NCBI GenBank assembly: GCA_016786565.1 | Contig: JAEUVY010000067.1 | Span: forward strand, 30,660 to 94,659 | Direction of reading: 5' to 3' | DNA length: 64,000 bases | DNA from: Flavipsychrobacter sp. | GTDB lineage: Bacteria > Bacteroidota > Bacteroidia > Chitinophagales > Chitinophagaceae | In this document: positions 43,811 to 52,152 of the stretch, in pieces | Numbering within the stretch: the stretch's first letter is position 1 | Layout: every line of letters starts with the position of its first letter | The notes under the pieces: generated by a model | Told to the model about the DNA's origin: nothing | Database searches by the model: none | What the model saw: the letters and a program-made list of their open reading frames with translations, nothing else | Program-made: the position numbers and the translations under genes

Positions 43811-46800
43811 ATGAGAATATACCGTATAGTTCTTTTATTGATCATTCCGCTTTTTGTGGCGCAAAGTGCCCGTGCGCTTACTGCCGGATTTACGGCAAGT
43901 ACGCTCTCGGGCTGTGCGCCGCTGCTTGTGAATTTTACCAATTCCACCTCGCCCATGTCCGGCACTACGTTTTCGTGGACATTCGGAACATTCGGCTCCT
44001 CTACGCTTACTAACCCCTCGGTTTACTTCACCACTCCGGGTACGCATCTGGTGACACTGGTTGCTACCAACGGAGGAACGACCAGCACATCTACCGTTAC
44101 GATCACTGTGCACCCGTCACCAACGGTGAGTTTTGTGGAGACTGATTCCACTGTTTGTCCGGGCACACCCATTACATTCACCAGTACTACTTTGGGCGGG
44201 GTACCCGGCGCAGTTACCTGCACCTGGAACTGGGGCGACGGAGGTTCCTCAACAGGATCGCCGGCGACGCATACCTACACCTCGCCGGGCAACTATACCG
44301 TAACGCTGTTTGCTACGAACGCAATGGGTTGTCAGGCATCGCTGGTCAAGTCGTCGCATATACATGTGTCCACTCCGCCGATCGCGTCGTTGATCGTTCC
44401 GTTCACGGCATGTAACCCGCCGGCCACTATCACATTTTCAACAGCCAGTGTGGGATCGGCGCCACCGCTCAGCTACAGTTGGTGGTTCGGTGGTTCGTCT
44501 TACGGAACCGGGCCTACACCATCACACACATATGCGGCGGTGGGTACATTCCCGGTGAAGCTGGTTGTGACAGATGCCAACGGATGTAAAGACAGTGCTA
44601 ACTCAAGTGCCATAATAAGTAATCTTGTGGCATCGTTCACGGGTCCTGATACGGTATGTGTATTCTCCACGGCTACTTTCACCAATACCAGTACCACCTT
44701 CACGACTTGTACCTGGAATTATGGTGATGGCGGTACCAGCACGGGCTATCACGGGGCTCATGCATATAGTGCGCCGGGTACCTATACCGTGACATTGACC
44801 ATCAACAGCGGTTCTTGTACGCATACTTTTTCACGGGTGATCGTGGTGCGTCCCGGCCCGTCTGTAACTATGACCATATCACCACCGGATCCATGTCCGG
44901 CTCCTGTGACGCTCAGTTACACTGGTACATCATCCAGCCCGGGAACAGTATTTACATGGGTGTTTGAGGGCGGTGCTACCGCGACCGGCAGCACAGCCTC
45001 GCACACCTATATGACCAACGGCATCAAGACGGTGAGCCTGATAGTTTTGGATCCGGTGCATGGTTGTCGGGATACGATCACCAGAAATGATACAATTTAT
45101 AACCTCGATTTCAGGGTGAATGCTACGCCGGATCGCGGCTGTGCGCCACTTACCGTTAGTTTCACCGGTTCCGCATTTTACAATATTCCGCCGCCGGGTT
45201 GGTTGCCGTATCCGTTTGCATTGGGCTCGTGGACATGGGATTTCGGAGACGGCTCAGGAACCAGTGCCGCGGCCACACCTACACACGTCTATACAGCACC
45301 CGGTATCTATACAGCAACGGTAACTGCTGTAACTGCCAATGGTTGTACAGTGGTTGATACTGTCCGCGTGTGGGTAGGCGCGCCTCCGCAGGTGACATTC
45401 TCTGCATCGCCCCGGCACATTTGCTACAGTTCTCACACTCCGGTTATTTTTCAGCCAACAGTTGTTGTGGCCCCTGTTGATGAATACCAATGGTTCTTCG
45501 GCGATGGTGGAGCTACAGTATATGATACAGCGATCCCTCCGGGTTCGGTAGCGCATGTATATTCGGTGCCCGGCACGTTTACGGTGTCGGTTACACCTTA
45601 CTGGAGGGGATGCCCGGGAGTGCCATATACCATTGCGAGTTACATAATAATAGATCCGCCAAAGGCCATCATCGGAGATAGTATCTATTGCGCACCTCGT
45701 ACGCGGGTCAAATTCTTTAATAGCTCGATAGGAGATGATACCCATTTGTGGATATTCGGCGATGGTACCACATCAACGGTGGATGACCCGGTGCATGACT
45801 ATCCGTCATTGGGCACCTATACGGTTACCCTGGCAACACATCATATAGCGAGCGGATGCAGGGACACGGCGCGAAGGATAATAGTCCTTTCGGGACCTGT
45901 ACCCAACTTCACTGCAACATCTACCGGAATATGTAAGGGACAATCCATCACGTTCACGTCCACCACATCCAGTCCCGGAATGGTGTCCAACTATTACTGG
46001 TATGTAGATACCTGGACGCTGCCGCCGGGCCCCGGTGCCACAAGTACGTCCTACACACGCAACTTCAGCGCGCCTACTGATACAGGATATCATACGATCA
46101 CACTAGTGATACGTAACATCAACGGATGTTATGATACCCTGACACGAACAAACTACATAAAAGTAGGTGCACCGCATGTTGAGTTTACACTTACACCGTC
46201 AACCGGCTGCGCACCGCTGAACGTGACATTTACGGATGCAAGTACAGCCGTGTCGGGAACAACACTTGCCTCGCACAACTGGCGCTTCGGCGATGGCGGC
46301 ACGGCAACCGGCAATCCTGTTTCGCATACCTACATCTCGGGAGGAACATTTGCTGTATGGCATCGTGTCACCGACGATCTTGGATGCCGAGATTCCGTGA
46401 TGCATACGGTAACGGTATACAAGCCCACGGTCAACTTTACGGCAAGTAGTGTGAACCCGTGCAAGGGTGCACCGGTGAGTTTTACTATAGGTGCCGGGGT
46501 AGGTGCTGCGAGTGCTGTGTGGGATTTTGGCGATGGTGGCACATCTACCTCCCTGACACCAATACATGTTTATACCAGCACCGGCATATTCAATGTGAAG
46601 CTTACCATAACAGATTCTCATGGTTGCTCGGGAGATACCACCTATGTTGGCTACATCAATATTGTGCATCCGACAGCCAATTTCAAAATGAGTGATTCGG
46701 TGTCGGTGTGTCCGCCATTGTTTGTGAACTTTACTAACCTGAGTACCGGTGCCATGATCTACAACTGGAGTCTTGGCGACGGGTCGTTCTCATCGCTGTT

Positions 46801-48394
46801 ATCGCCGTCAAATATGTACATCACTTCAGGTCTGTACAATGTGCGGCTGGTAGCGACCAACGTGTATGGCTGCACAGACACGGTCATCAAGCCAGTAAAT
46901 ATCTTTGGTTATGCAGGCGCCTTCAGCTACACACCCACACAAGGGTGTGCGCCACTCACCGTGCATTTCACTGCTACACTCAGCAATGTGCCCTACATTA
47001 CATGGGACTTCTCTGACGGTGTGACCAGTGCCACGTCTTTCAGCGACACCATATCACATATTTATTCAACACCGGGGGCCTATGTGCCCAAACTTATCCT
47101 CAGCGATAATACCGGTTGTCAGACATCAAGCATAGGGCTTGATACCATATTTGTGGATGGAGTCACCACTAAGTTCACTACCGATCCGAACCCTGTGTGT
47201 ATTGGTATGCCGTTCATTTTTATTGATTCGTCAACAACGCTGTGGTCGCCTATAACTGCGTGGGACTGGACCTACGATGGCACAACGAGCACTGTTGCGT
47301 CACCGACACATACTATCAATACACCCGGCACTTATCCGGTCACGTTGAAAGTAACGACCAGTTGGGGGTGTATCGGTACGGCATCGCAGGACATTGTGGT
47401 GATGCCACCGCCGGTTGTTACCGTAAGTCCGGACACGGTGATATGTGTAGGTGATGCCGCCACCCTCACGGGATATGGTGCTGTGACCTACACCTGGGAT
47501 CCGCCTGCATCGCTGAGTTGCACGGCATGCAACCCTACCAATGCGTCGCCAACAGTGCCGACTACCTATATAGTAACAGGTGCCGATGCAAACGGCTGTG
47601 TGGATTCAGCCACGGTTACTGTTTATCTGAAAACACATACCGTGAGCAAGGCATGGGGCGATACGGCTGTTTGTGATGGTGTGCCTGTTCAGTTGTTCGA
47701 TACAGGCGGCACTACTTATCTGTGGCTTCCACCAACCGGTCTCAGTGATAATACGATCTATAATCCTATAGCCACACCACATTATACAACCAAGTATACG
47801 GTGATAGCCAAACTGGCCGGCTGTATTGCTGATACGCAATATGTGACCGTAACTATCTATCCGCTGCCAACGGTGGATGCCGGACCCAACCAACGCGTGC
47901 TGGCGGGTACAACGGCAAACCTGAAAGCAACGGGCACCAATATCACTTCTTACCTATGGTCGCCGGGCGAGACATTGAGCTGTACCGACTGCGCGGCGAC
48001 TGTGGCGAGTATGAGTGTAATGACCACCTACTATGTGGATGTGCTGTCAGAGCATGGCTGTCGTGCGTCCGACTCGGTAAGGGTGATCCTGTATTGCGAT
48101 AATAGTCAGGTTTTCATTCCCAACGCGTTTACACCCAACGGAGATGGTGAGAATGATGTATTCTATCCGAGGGGGGCGGGGTTGAAGACGATCAGAGCAT
48201 TCAGGATATATAACCGTTGGGGTGAGCTGATCTTCGAACGCGAAGGGATAAATCTGAATGACGCAAGTAACGCCTGGGACGGCTCTTACAAAGGACTGGA
48301 AGCGCGCCCCGATGTGTATGTATATGTTTTGGAAGCAGAGTGCTATACCGGCGATGACGTGCACATAAAAGGTGATGTAACCATTTTGAAATAA
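43811..48394 (+). CDS. giant PKD-repeat surface protein with T9SS type B sorting domain (3)
   Basis: A 1527-residue secreted protein with signal peptide MRIYRIVLLLIIPLFVAQSA. About 14 PKD-like modules follow (TWNYGDGGTST, TWDFGDGSGTS, LWIFGDGTTST, VWDFGDGGTST), then Ig-like CxxC segments (CTACNP, CTDCAA) and the CHU_C domain beginning FIPNAFTPNGDGEND. The modules are in register with the two giants at 17.8-27.1 kb, including an atypical ninth module lacking the F-G-D-G core (YYWYVDTWTLPPG), and it is closest to the second copy. The PorP/SprF gene directly behind fits export and anchoring by the type IX system. Confidence 0.9.
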   Translation: MRIYRIVLLLIIPLFVAQSARALTAGFTASTLSGCAPLLVNFTNSTSPMSGTTFSWTFGTFGSSTLTNPSVYFTTPGTHLVTLVATNGGTTSTSTVTITVHPSPTVSFVETDSTVCPGTPITFTSTTLGGVPGAVTCTWNWGDGGSSTGSPATHTYTSPGNYTVTLFATNAMGCQASLVKSSHIHVSTPPIASLIVPFTACNPPATITFSTASVGSAPPLSYSWWFGGSSYGTGPTPSHTYAAVGTFPVKLVVTDANGCKDSANSSAIISNLVASFTGPDTVCVFSTATFTNTSTTFTTCTWNYGDGGTSTGYHGAHAYSAPGTYTVTLTINSGSCTHTFSRVIVVRPGPSVTMTISPPDPCPAPVTLSYTGTSSSPGTVFTWVFEGGATATGSTASHTYMTNGIKTVSLIVLDPVHGCRDTITRNDTIYNLDFRVNATPDRGCAPLTVSFTGSAFYNIPPPGWLPYPFALGSWTWDFGDGSGTSAAATPTHVYTAPGIYTATVTAVTANGCTVVDTVRVWVGAPPQVTFSASPRHICYSSHTPVIFQPTVVVAPVDEYQWFFGDGGATVYDTAIPPGSVAHVYSVPGTFTVSVTPYWRGCPGVPYTIASYIIIDPPKAIIGDSIYCAPRTRVKFFNSSIGDDTHLWIFGDGTTSTVDDPVHDYPSLGTYTVTLATHHIASGCRDTARRIIVLSGPVPNFTATSTGICKGQSITFTSTTSSPGMVSNYYWYVDTWTLPPGPGATSTSYTRNFSAPTDTGYHTITLVIRNINGCYDTLTRTNYIKVGAPHVEFTLTPSTGCAPLNVTFTDASTAVSGTTLASHNWRFGDGGTATGNPVSHTYISGGTFAVWHRVTDDLGCRDSVMHTVTVYKPTVNFTASSVNPCKGAPVSFTIGAGVGAASAVWDFGDGGTSTSLTPIHVYTSTGIFNVKLTITDSHGCSGDTTYVGYINIVHPTANFKMSDSVSVCPPLFVNFTNLSTGAMIYNWSLGDGSFSSLLSPSNMYITSGLYNVRLVATNVYGCTDTVIKPVNIFGYAGAFSYTPTQGCAPLTVHFTATLSNVPYITWDFSDGVTSATSFSDTISHIYSTPGAYVPKLILSDNTGCQTSSIGLDTIFVDGVTTKFTTDPNPVCIGMPFIFIDSSTTLWSPITAWDWTYDGTTSTVASPTHTINTPGTYPVTLKVTTSWGCIGTASQDIVVMPPPVVTVSPDTVICVGDAATLTGYGAVTYTWDPPASLSCTACNPTNASPTVPTTYIVTGADANGCVDSATVTVYLKTHTVSKAWGDTAVCDGVPVQLFDTGGTTYLWLPPTGLSDNTIYNPIATPHYTTKYTVIAKLAGCIADTQYVTVTIYPLPTVDAGPNQRVLAGTTANLKATGTNITSYLWSPGETLSCTDCAATVASMSVMTTYYVDVLSEHGCRASDSVRVILYCDNSQVFIPNAFTPNGDGENDVFYPRGAGLKTIRAFRIYNRWGELIFEREGINLNDASNAWDGSYKGLEARPDVYVYVLEAECYTGDDVHIKGDVTILK

Positions 48395-48426
48395 GTACAA
48401 TGATGATCTCTTTATATAATAACGCC

Positions 48427-49470
48427 ATGAATCCTACGTACGTTAGAATGCCCTTCCGCCGGAGCCTCACATTGGCTCTGGTGATCTGCCTGCCTTTCCT
48501 TTCACGGGCGCAGGCCGATATCCACTTTTCTCAATTTTATGAAACATCTATCCTGCGCAACCCTGCACTGACAGGTGTGTTTGCCAACGACTATAAGGTG
48601 GGTGTGTATTACCGCAATCAGTGGAGCACCATCAGTCATCCTTATGAGACTAAGTTGGTGACCGGTGAAAGCCGTTTCCAGCTCAGCGAAATGTCCAACG
48701 ACTTCTTCAGTTTTGGTGTGCTTGGCTTCACTGACAAAGCAGGAAGTGTGGACCAGCGGATCACCGGCATCTATCCGGCGATCAATTACAACAAGTGCAT
48801 GAATGAGCAGAACAACTCCTACCTCTCATTGGGGTTCACCGGCGGGCACATTCAGTATAGCTTCGATCCGTCCAAGGCTACTTTCAATAATCAGTTTCAG
48901 GGTGGCCGTTTCGATCCCAACCTGCCATCGCTCGAGAATATCCCAAGCAATAAGTTCAGTTTCTGGGACCTTGGTGCCGGTATTAACTACAACACCAGCT
49001 TCGGCGATCAGGCCACATGGGTGATAGGCTTTTCGGGTTACCACTTCACAAAACCAAGGTTCTCTTACTTCAACGTACCGGATCTGACACAGAATATGCG
49101 ATTCAATGTCAATACTGCTGTCGGGTTCAACGTAACAGAGAGTATCCTGGCGCAGTTTCAGGCCAATGGCGCCATGCAGGGAACTTATCGCGAGATCATG
49201 GCAGGAGGTCTTTTCAACTGGAGCCGCATAACAGGTGAGAACAAAACATTCACGTTAACGGGTGGTGTCTTCTACCGTTGGGCCGATGCGGTTATCCCCA
49301 TTGTGCGCATCAAATACAACGCTATGTCGGTGGGGGTGAGCTATGACGTAAACACATCGAGCCTGAAAGATGCCAGCAACATGAATGGTGGATTTGAGAT
49401 GACATTATTCCTGTCGGGCGACTTCTACGACAAGGGTATGGCCAAAAAGATGGTTTGCCCTAAATTCTAA
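48427..49470 (+). CDS. PorP/SprF family type IX secretion-associated membrane protein
   Basis: An outer-membrane protein of the PorP/SprF family, needed in gliding Bacteroidota for secretion or anchoring of type IX substrates such as SprB. The signature start of the mature protein is IHFSQFYETSILRNPALTGV, followed by YKVGVYYRNQWSTI. Barrel strands continue to the C-terminus (GGFEMTLFLSGDF). Starts at 48400, 48427 and 48448 are all possible; the signal peptide RRSLTLALVICLPFLSRAQA is included in each. It lies directly behind the third PKD giant, the standard pairing of a large adhesin with its dedicated SprF. Confidence 0.9.
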   Translation: MNPTYVRMPFRRSLTLALVICLPFLSRAQADIHFSQFYETSILRNPALTGVFANDYKVGVYYRNQWSTISHPYETKLVTGESRFQLSEMSNDFFSFGVLGFTDKAGSVDQRITGIYPAINYNKCMNEQNNSYLSLGFTGGHIQYSFDPSKATFNNQFQGGRFDPNLPSLENIPSNKFSFWDLGAGINYNTSFGDQATWVIGFSGYHFTKPRFSYFNVPDLTQNMRFNVNTAVGFNVTESILAQFQANGAMQGTYREIMAGGLFNWSRITGENKTFTLTGGVFYRWADAVIPIVRIKYNAMSVGVSYDVNTSSLKDASNMNGGFEMTLFLSGDFYDKGMAKKMVCPKF

Positions 49471-49495
49471 TGACTTTACATGCACATCAGTGCGT

Positions 49496-50776
49496 TTACC
49501 GTAGCAGAAGGTGCTGCAACATGTAGATGCCGGCACCGGCAAAAAAGCCGGCAAGTGCGGGTAGCGTGAACTTTTTGAGATACCAGAAGAAACTGATCGA
49601 TTCCATTCCCATGGCCGCAACGCCTGCCGCCGACCCTATTATGAGTGCGCTGCCGCCGGTACCCGTGCTATAGGCCAGGAACTCCCAGAAATAGTGGTCG
49701 GTAGGATATTGTTCCAGGGTGTACATGCCCTGTACGGCGGCAACAAGGGGCACATTGTCTACCAGGGAGCTGAGCATACCCAGCGAAATGACGATGCGGT
49801 TGTCTGTCTGTAATGTTGTGGTCATCCACTGGGCCAGGCTACCCAATGCTCCAGATACCTGCAGGGCAGCAATACTCATCAGGATTCCCAGAAAGAACAG
49901 GATGCTGGGTGTGTCTATTTTTCTGAGGGCATAAACGACTGATAGGACGTGTTTATCTTCTTCGTCTTTTTTGCCATGTATCACCTCTGTGATGATCCAC
50001 AGAATGCCCAGACCGGCCAGAGCGCCCATATAAGGCGGCAGATGGGTGAGACTTTTGAATATGGGGATGGCACAAAGTATGCCCACCCCGCTGAAGAAGA
50101 CGATCTTTTGCTGACGCACGGGTAGTGCTTTATGCCCGGTGGCTTCAGTGGTCTCGGGTGGTGTTATGTTGCCCTTGAGGCGGAAAGTGATGATAACGAG
50201 TGGTACCACCAGGCAAATGAGGCTGGGCAGCAGCAGCTTGGAAATGATAGAGGCAGCGGTGATCTGCCCCCCTATCCACATCATTGTGGTGGTTACGTCA
50301 CCAATGGGCGACCACGCACCACCGGCATTGGAGGCAATCACTACCATACCGACATACCATAACCGTTCTTCCTTGTCCGTGATCAGCAGGCGCACCATAG
50401 ACACCATAACGATGGTGGTAGTGAGGTTGTCCAGTACAGGCGAGAGGAAGAATGTGAGAAATGATATGATCCATAATAACTTACGCTTATTGGTTTGTTT
50501 TATGCGACTGGTTATGATGTCAAACCCGTCGTGCGCGTCTATCAGCTCCACTATCGTCATGGCACCCATGAGGAAAAACAATATACCCGAAAGCTCTCCC
50601 AGTTGTTCGGTAAGCTGGTGATTGACTAGGTGTTTATCGCCCGTATACAATATGTATATCACCCAGCACGCAACACCTGTCATCAGGGCAACTGCGGCTT
50701 TGTTGACCTTGATCTGGTGCTCTGTTGCGATGGCAAAGTATCCGAGGATAAAGCAAGTAACCAGCAGTGCAATCAT
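49496..50776 (-). CDS. nhaD: NhaD-type sodium:proton antiporter
   Basis: A 426-residue inner-membrane transporter of the NhaD / ion-transporter superfamily with about 12 helices, exchanging Na+ for H+. The frame is open to 50884, but the ATG at 50776 starts the first helix (MIALLVTCFILGYFAIATEH). Family segments include FFLGAMTIVELIDAHDGF-like text (LFFLMGAMTIVELIDAHDG), SPVLDNLTTTIVMVSMVRLL, NAGGAWSPIGDVTTTMMWI and LSSLVDNVPLVAAVQGMYTL. The DN-T and DN-P motifs are the expected half-helix sites. It stands alone, convergent with the SprF gene. Confidence 0.88.
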   Translation of the reverse strand: MIALLVTCFILGYFAIATEHQIKVNKAAVALMTGVACWVIYILYTGDKHLVNHQLTEQLGELSGILFFLMGAMTIVELIDAHDGFDIITSRIKQTNKRKLLWIISFLTFFLSPVLDNLTTTIVMVSMVRLLITDKEERLWYVGMVVIASNAGGAWSPIGDVTTTMMWIGGQITAASIISKLLLPSLICLVVPLVIITFRLKGNITPPETTEATGHKALPVRQQKIVFFSGVGILCAIPIFKSLTHLPPYMGALAGLGILWIITEVIHGKKDEEDKHVLSVVYALRKIDTPSILFFLGILMSIAALQVSGALGSLAQWMTTTLQTDNRIVISLGMLSSLVDNVPLVAAVQGMYTLEQYPTDHYFWEFLAYSTGTGGSALIIGSAAGVAAMGMESISFFWYLKKFTLPALAGFFAGAGIYMLQHLLLR

Positions 50777-50906
50777 TTCTAATTTTGAATTATATGTGTA
50801 AGTAAAGATAAGATATTGCCCACAAAACACCGTTTGAGCAGCTTTTATGCAACCAAGTTGCACATTTTCGCAACAAAAGTTCATGATTTGCGCGGCGTTG
50901 GGGCAC

Positions 50907-50914
50907 TAATTTTG
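50907..50914 (+). promoter_or_regulatory. -7 box upstream of the DUF4476 gene
   Basis: TAATTTTG matches TAnnTTTG exactly, with TTTG at 50887-50890 sixteen bases upstream (shorter than usual). The predicted 5' leader to the ATG at 51000 is about 80 bases. Confidence 0.4.
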
Positions 50915-50999
50915 CCATCGATAGTCTGATGTCCGATGGGTTATATCAATTTTCGACATCGCTAATCTGAATAAAGTAGTAGTTTTGTTCACAAATAAA

Positions 51000-51980
51000 A
51001 TGAATATGAGGATGAGATTCCTGTTAATTACCCTTTTGGCCCTTTGTCCGTTCACGAACTTTGCACAAAGCAGCCTGACAATTTTTTCGGAAGACGGATA
51101 CCGTTTTTACCTTGTACTGAACGGCCAGAAACAAAACAACGTGGCCATGACCAATGTGCGTATAGACGGTCTGGCACAGCCGCAGTATGCAGTAAAGATC
51201 TTATTTGAAGATCCGTCAAAGCCTGAGATCTCTAAAAATATCCCTGTTGTTGATCCGGGAACAAACGCTTTTGCTGACGTTACCTACAAGATTAAGACCA
51301 ACAAAGATGGCGAACTGAAGATGCGCTACTTCTCTGCAACGCCGGTGGTTCCCAACTACGTTCCGCCTGCAGACGTATATGTAATGCATTATGGCCAGCC
51401 GGCGCCACCTCCTCCTCCGGGTATGGGTGGCACTACCGTGACCCAGACCACTGTAACCCAGACAACGGGCACTACCGGCATGGGTGGCGCCAATATCTCT
51501 GTTGGCAGCGGCATGGGTGGTGTTAATATGAACATCAACATCAGCGACCCGGTAATGGGCGGCGGCGCTACGACCACTACACGCACCACCACCACTACTA
51601 CCTCTACAGATATGGGTTACAGCAATGGCGGCGGATATAACAACAATCCGCCACCACCACCACCACCACCGTCAAGGGGCAACAGCTGCCGTTATGCAAT
51701 GGATGCTTCAAGCTTCCGTTCGGCGAAAGAAACTGTGTCAAAAGCCAGCTTTGACGAAACGAAACTTTCTACTGCAAAGACCATTCTCACATCAAACTGC
51801 ATGAGTACGGATCAGGTTATTGCTATCTGCAACCTGTTTTCTTTTGAAGCTTCGAAGCTTGATTTTGCAAAATACGCATACGAGCGTTGCACCGACCGTG
51901 GCAACTACTTTAAAGTAGGCAACATATTCAGCTTCGATGCCAGCCGCACAGAACTGAACGAATATATCAGCGGTCAGTAA
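51000..51980 (+). CDS. DUF4476 domain exported protein with low-complexity linker
   Basis: A 326-residue secreted protein: signal peptide MNMRMRFLLITLLALCPFTN then FAQ. A beta-rich N-terminal domain (SSLTIFSEDGYRFYLVLNGQ) runs to about residue 120. A long linker of Pro, Gly, Thr and Asn includes an eight-Pro run and a Thr/Arg-rich patch. The DUF4476 domain (residues about 235-326) has RYAMDASSFRSAKETVSKAS and SNCMSTDQVIAICNLFSFEA. The domain is common in Bacteroidota, of unknown function. The upstream TTG at 50985 is open but would disrupt the signal peptide. A strong terminator follows. Confidence 0.85.
   Translation: MNMRMRFLLITLLALCPFTNFAQSSLTIFSEDGYRFYLVLNGQKQNNVAMTNVRIDGLAQPQYAVKILFEDPSKPEISKNIPVVDPGTNAFADVTYKIKTNKDGELKMRYFSATPVVPNYVPPADVYVMHYGQPAPPPPPGMGGTTVTQTTVTQTTGTTGMGGANISVGSGMGGVNMNINISDPVMGGGATTTTRTTTTTTSTDMGYSNGGGYNNNPPPPPPPPSRGNSCRYAMDASSFRSAKETVSKASFDETKLSTAKTILTSNCMSTDQVIAICNLFSFEASKLDFAKYAYERCTDRGNYFKVGNIFSFDASRTELNEYISGQ
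51651..51670 (+). repeat. CCA microsatellite inside the DUF4476 gene
   Basis: Six and two thirds tandem CCA units encode most of the proline run in the linker. Slippage of one unit keeps the frame, so linker length could vary between strains. Confidence 0.8.
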
Positions 51981-51997
51981 TCGTTATTACATTTATC

Positions 51998-52033
51998 AGA
52001 CGCCCATGCAGCCACGCATGGGCGTCTTTTTTT
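51998..52033 (+). terminator. intrinsic terminator
   Basis: GACGCCCATGC (51999-52009) pairs perfectly with GCATGGGCGTC (52016-52026) around the loop AGCCAC, followed by seven T residues. It ends the DUF4476 transcript. Confidence 0.92.
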
Positions 52034-52127
52034 ACACAAGCTCCGGTTTCACCGCCACAATTCAATCATTTACCGACAACCACACTTTTTTCCCCGAATT
52101 GGATTTCACGCTTGTGCGACGCCATTA

Positions 52128-52135
52128 TAGTTTTG
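52128..52135 (+). promoter_or_regulatory. -7 box upstream of the TonB receptor gene
   Basis: TAGTTTTG matches TAnnTTTG and lies 17 bases before the ATG at 52153. No clearly spaced -33 TTTG was found. Confidence 0.4.
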
Positions 52136-52152
52136 CCTCACAATTCTGATAA

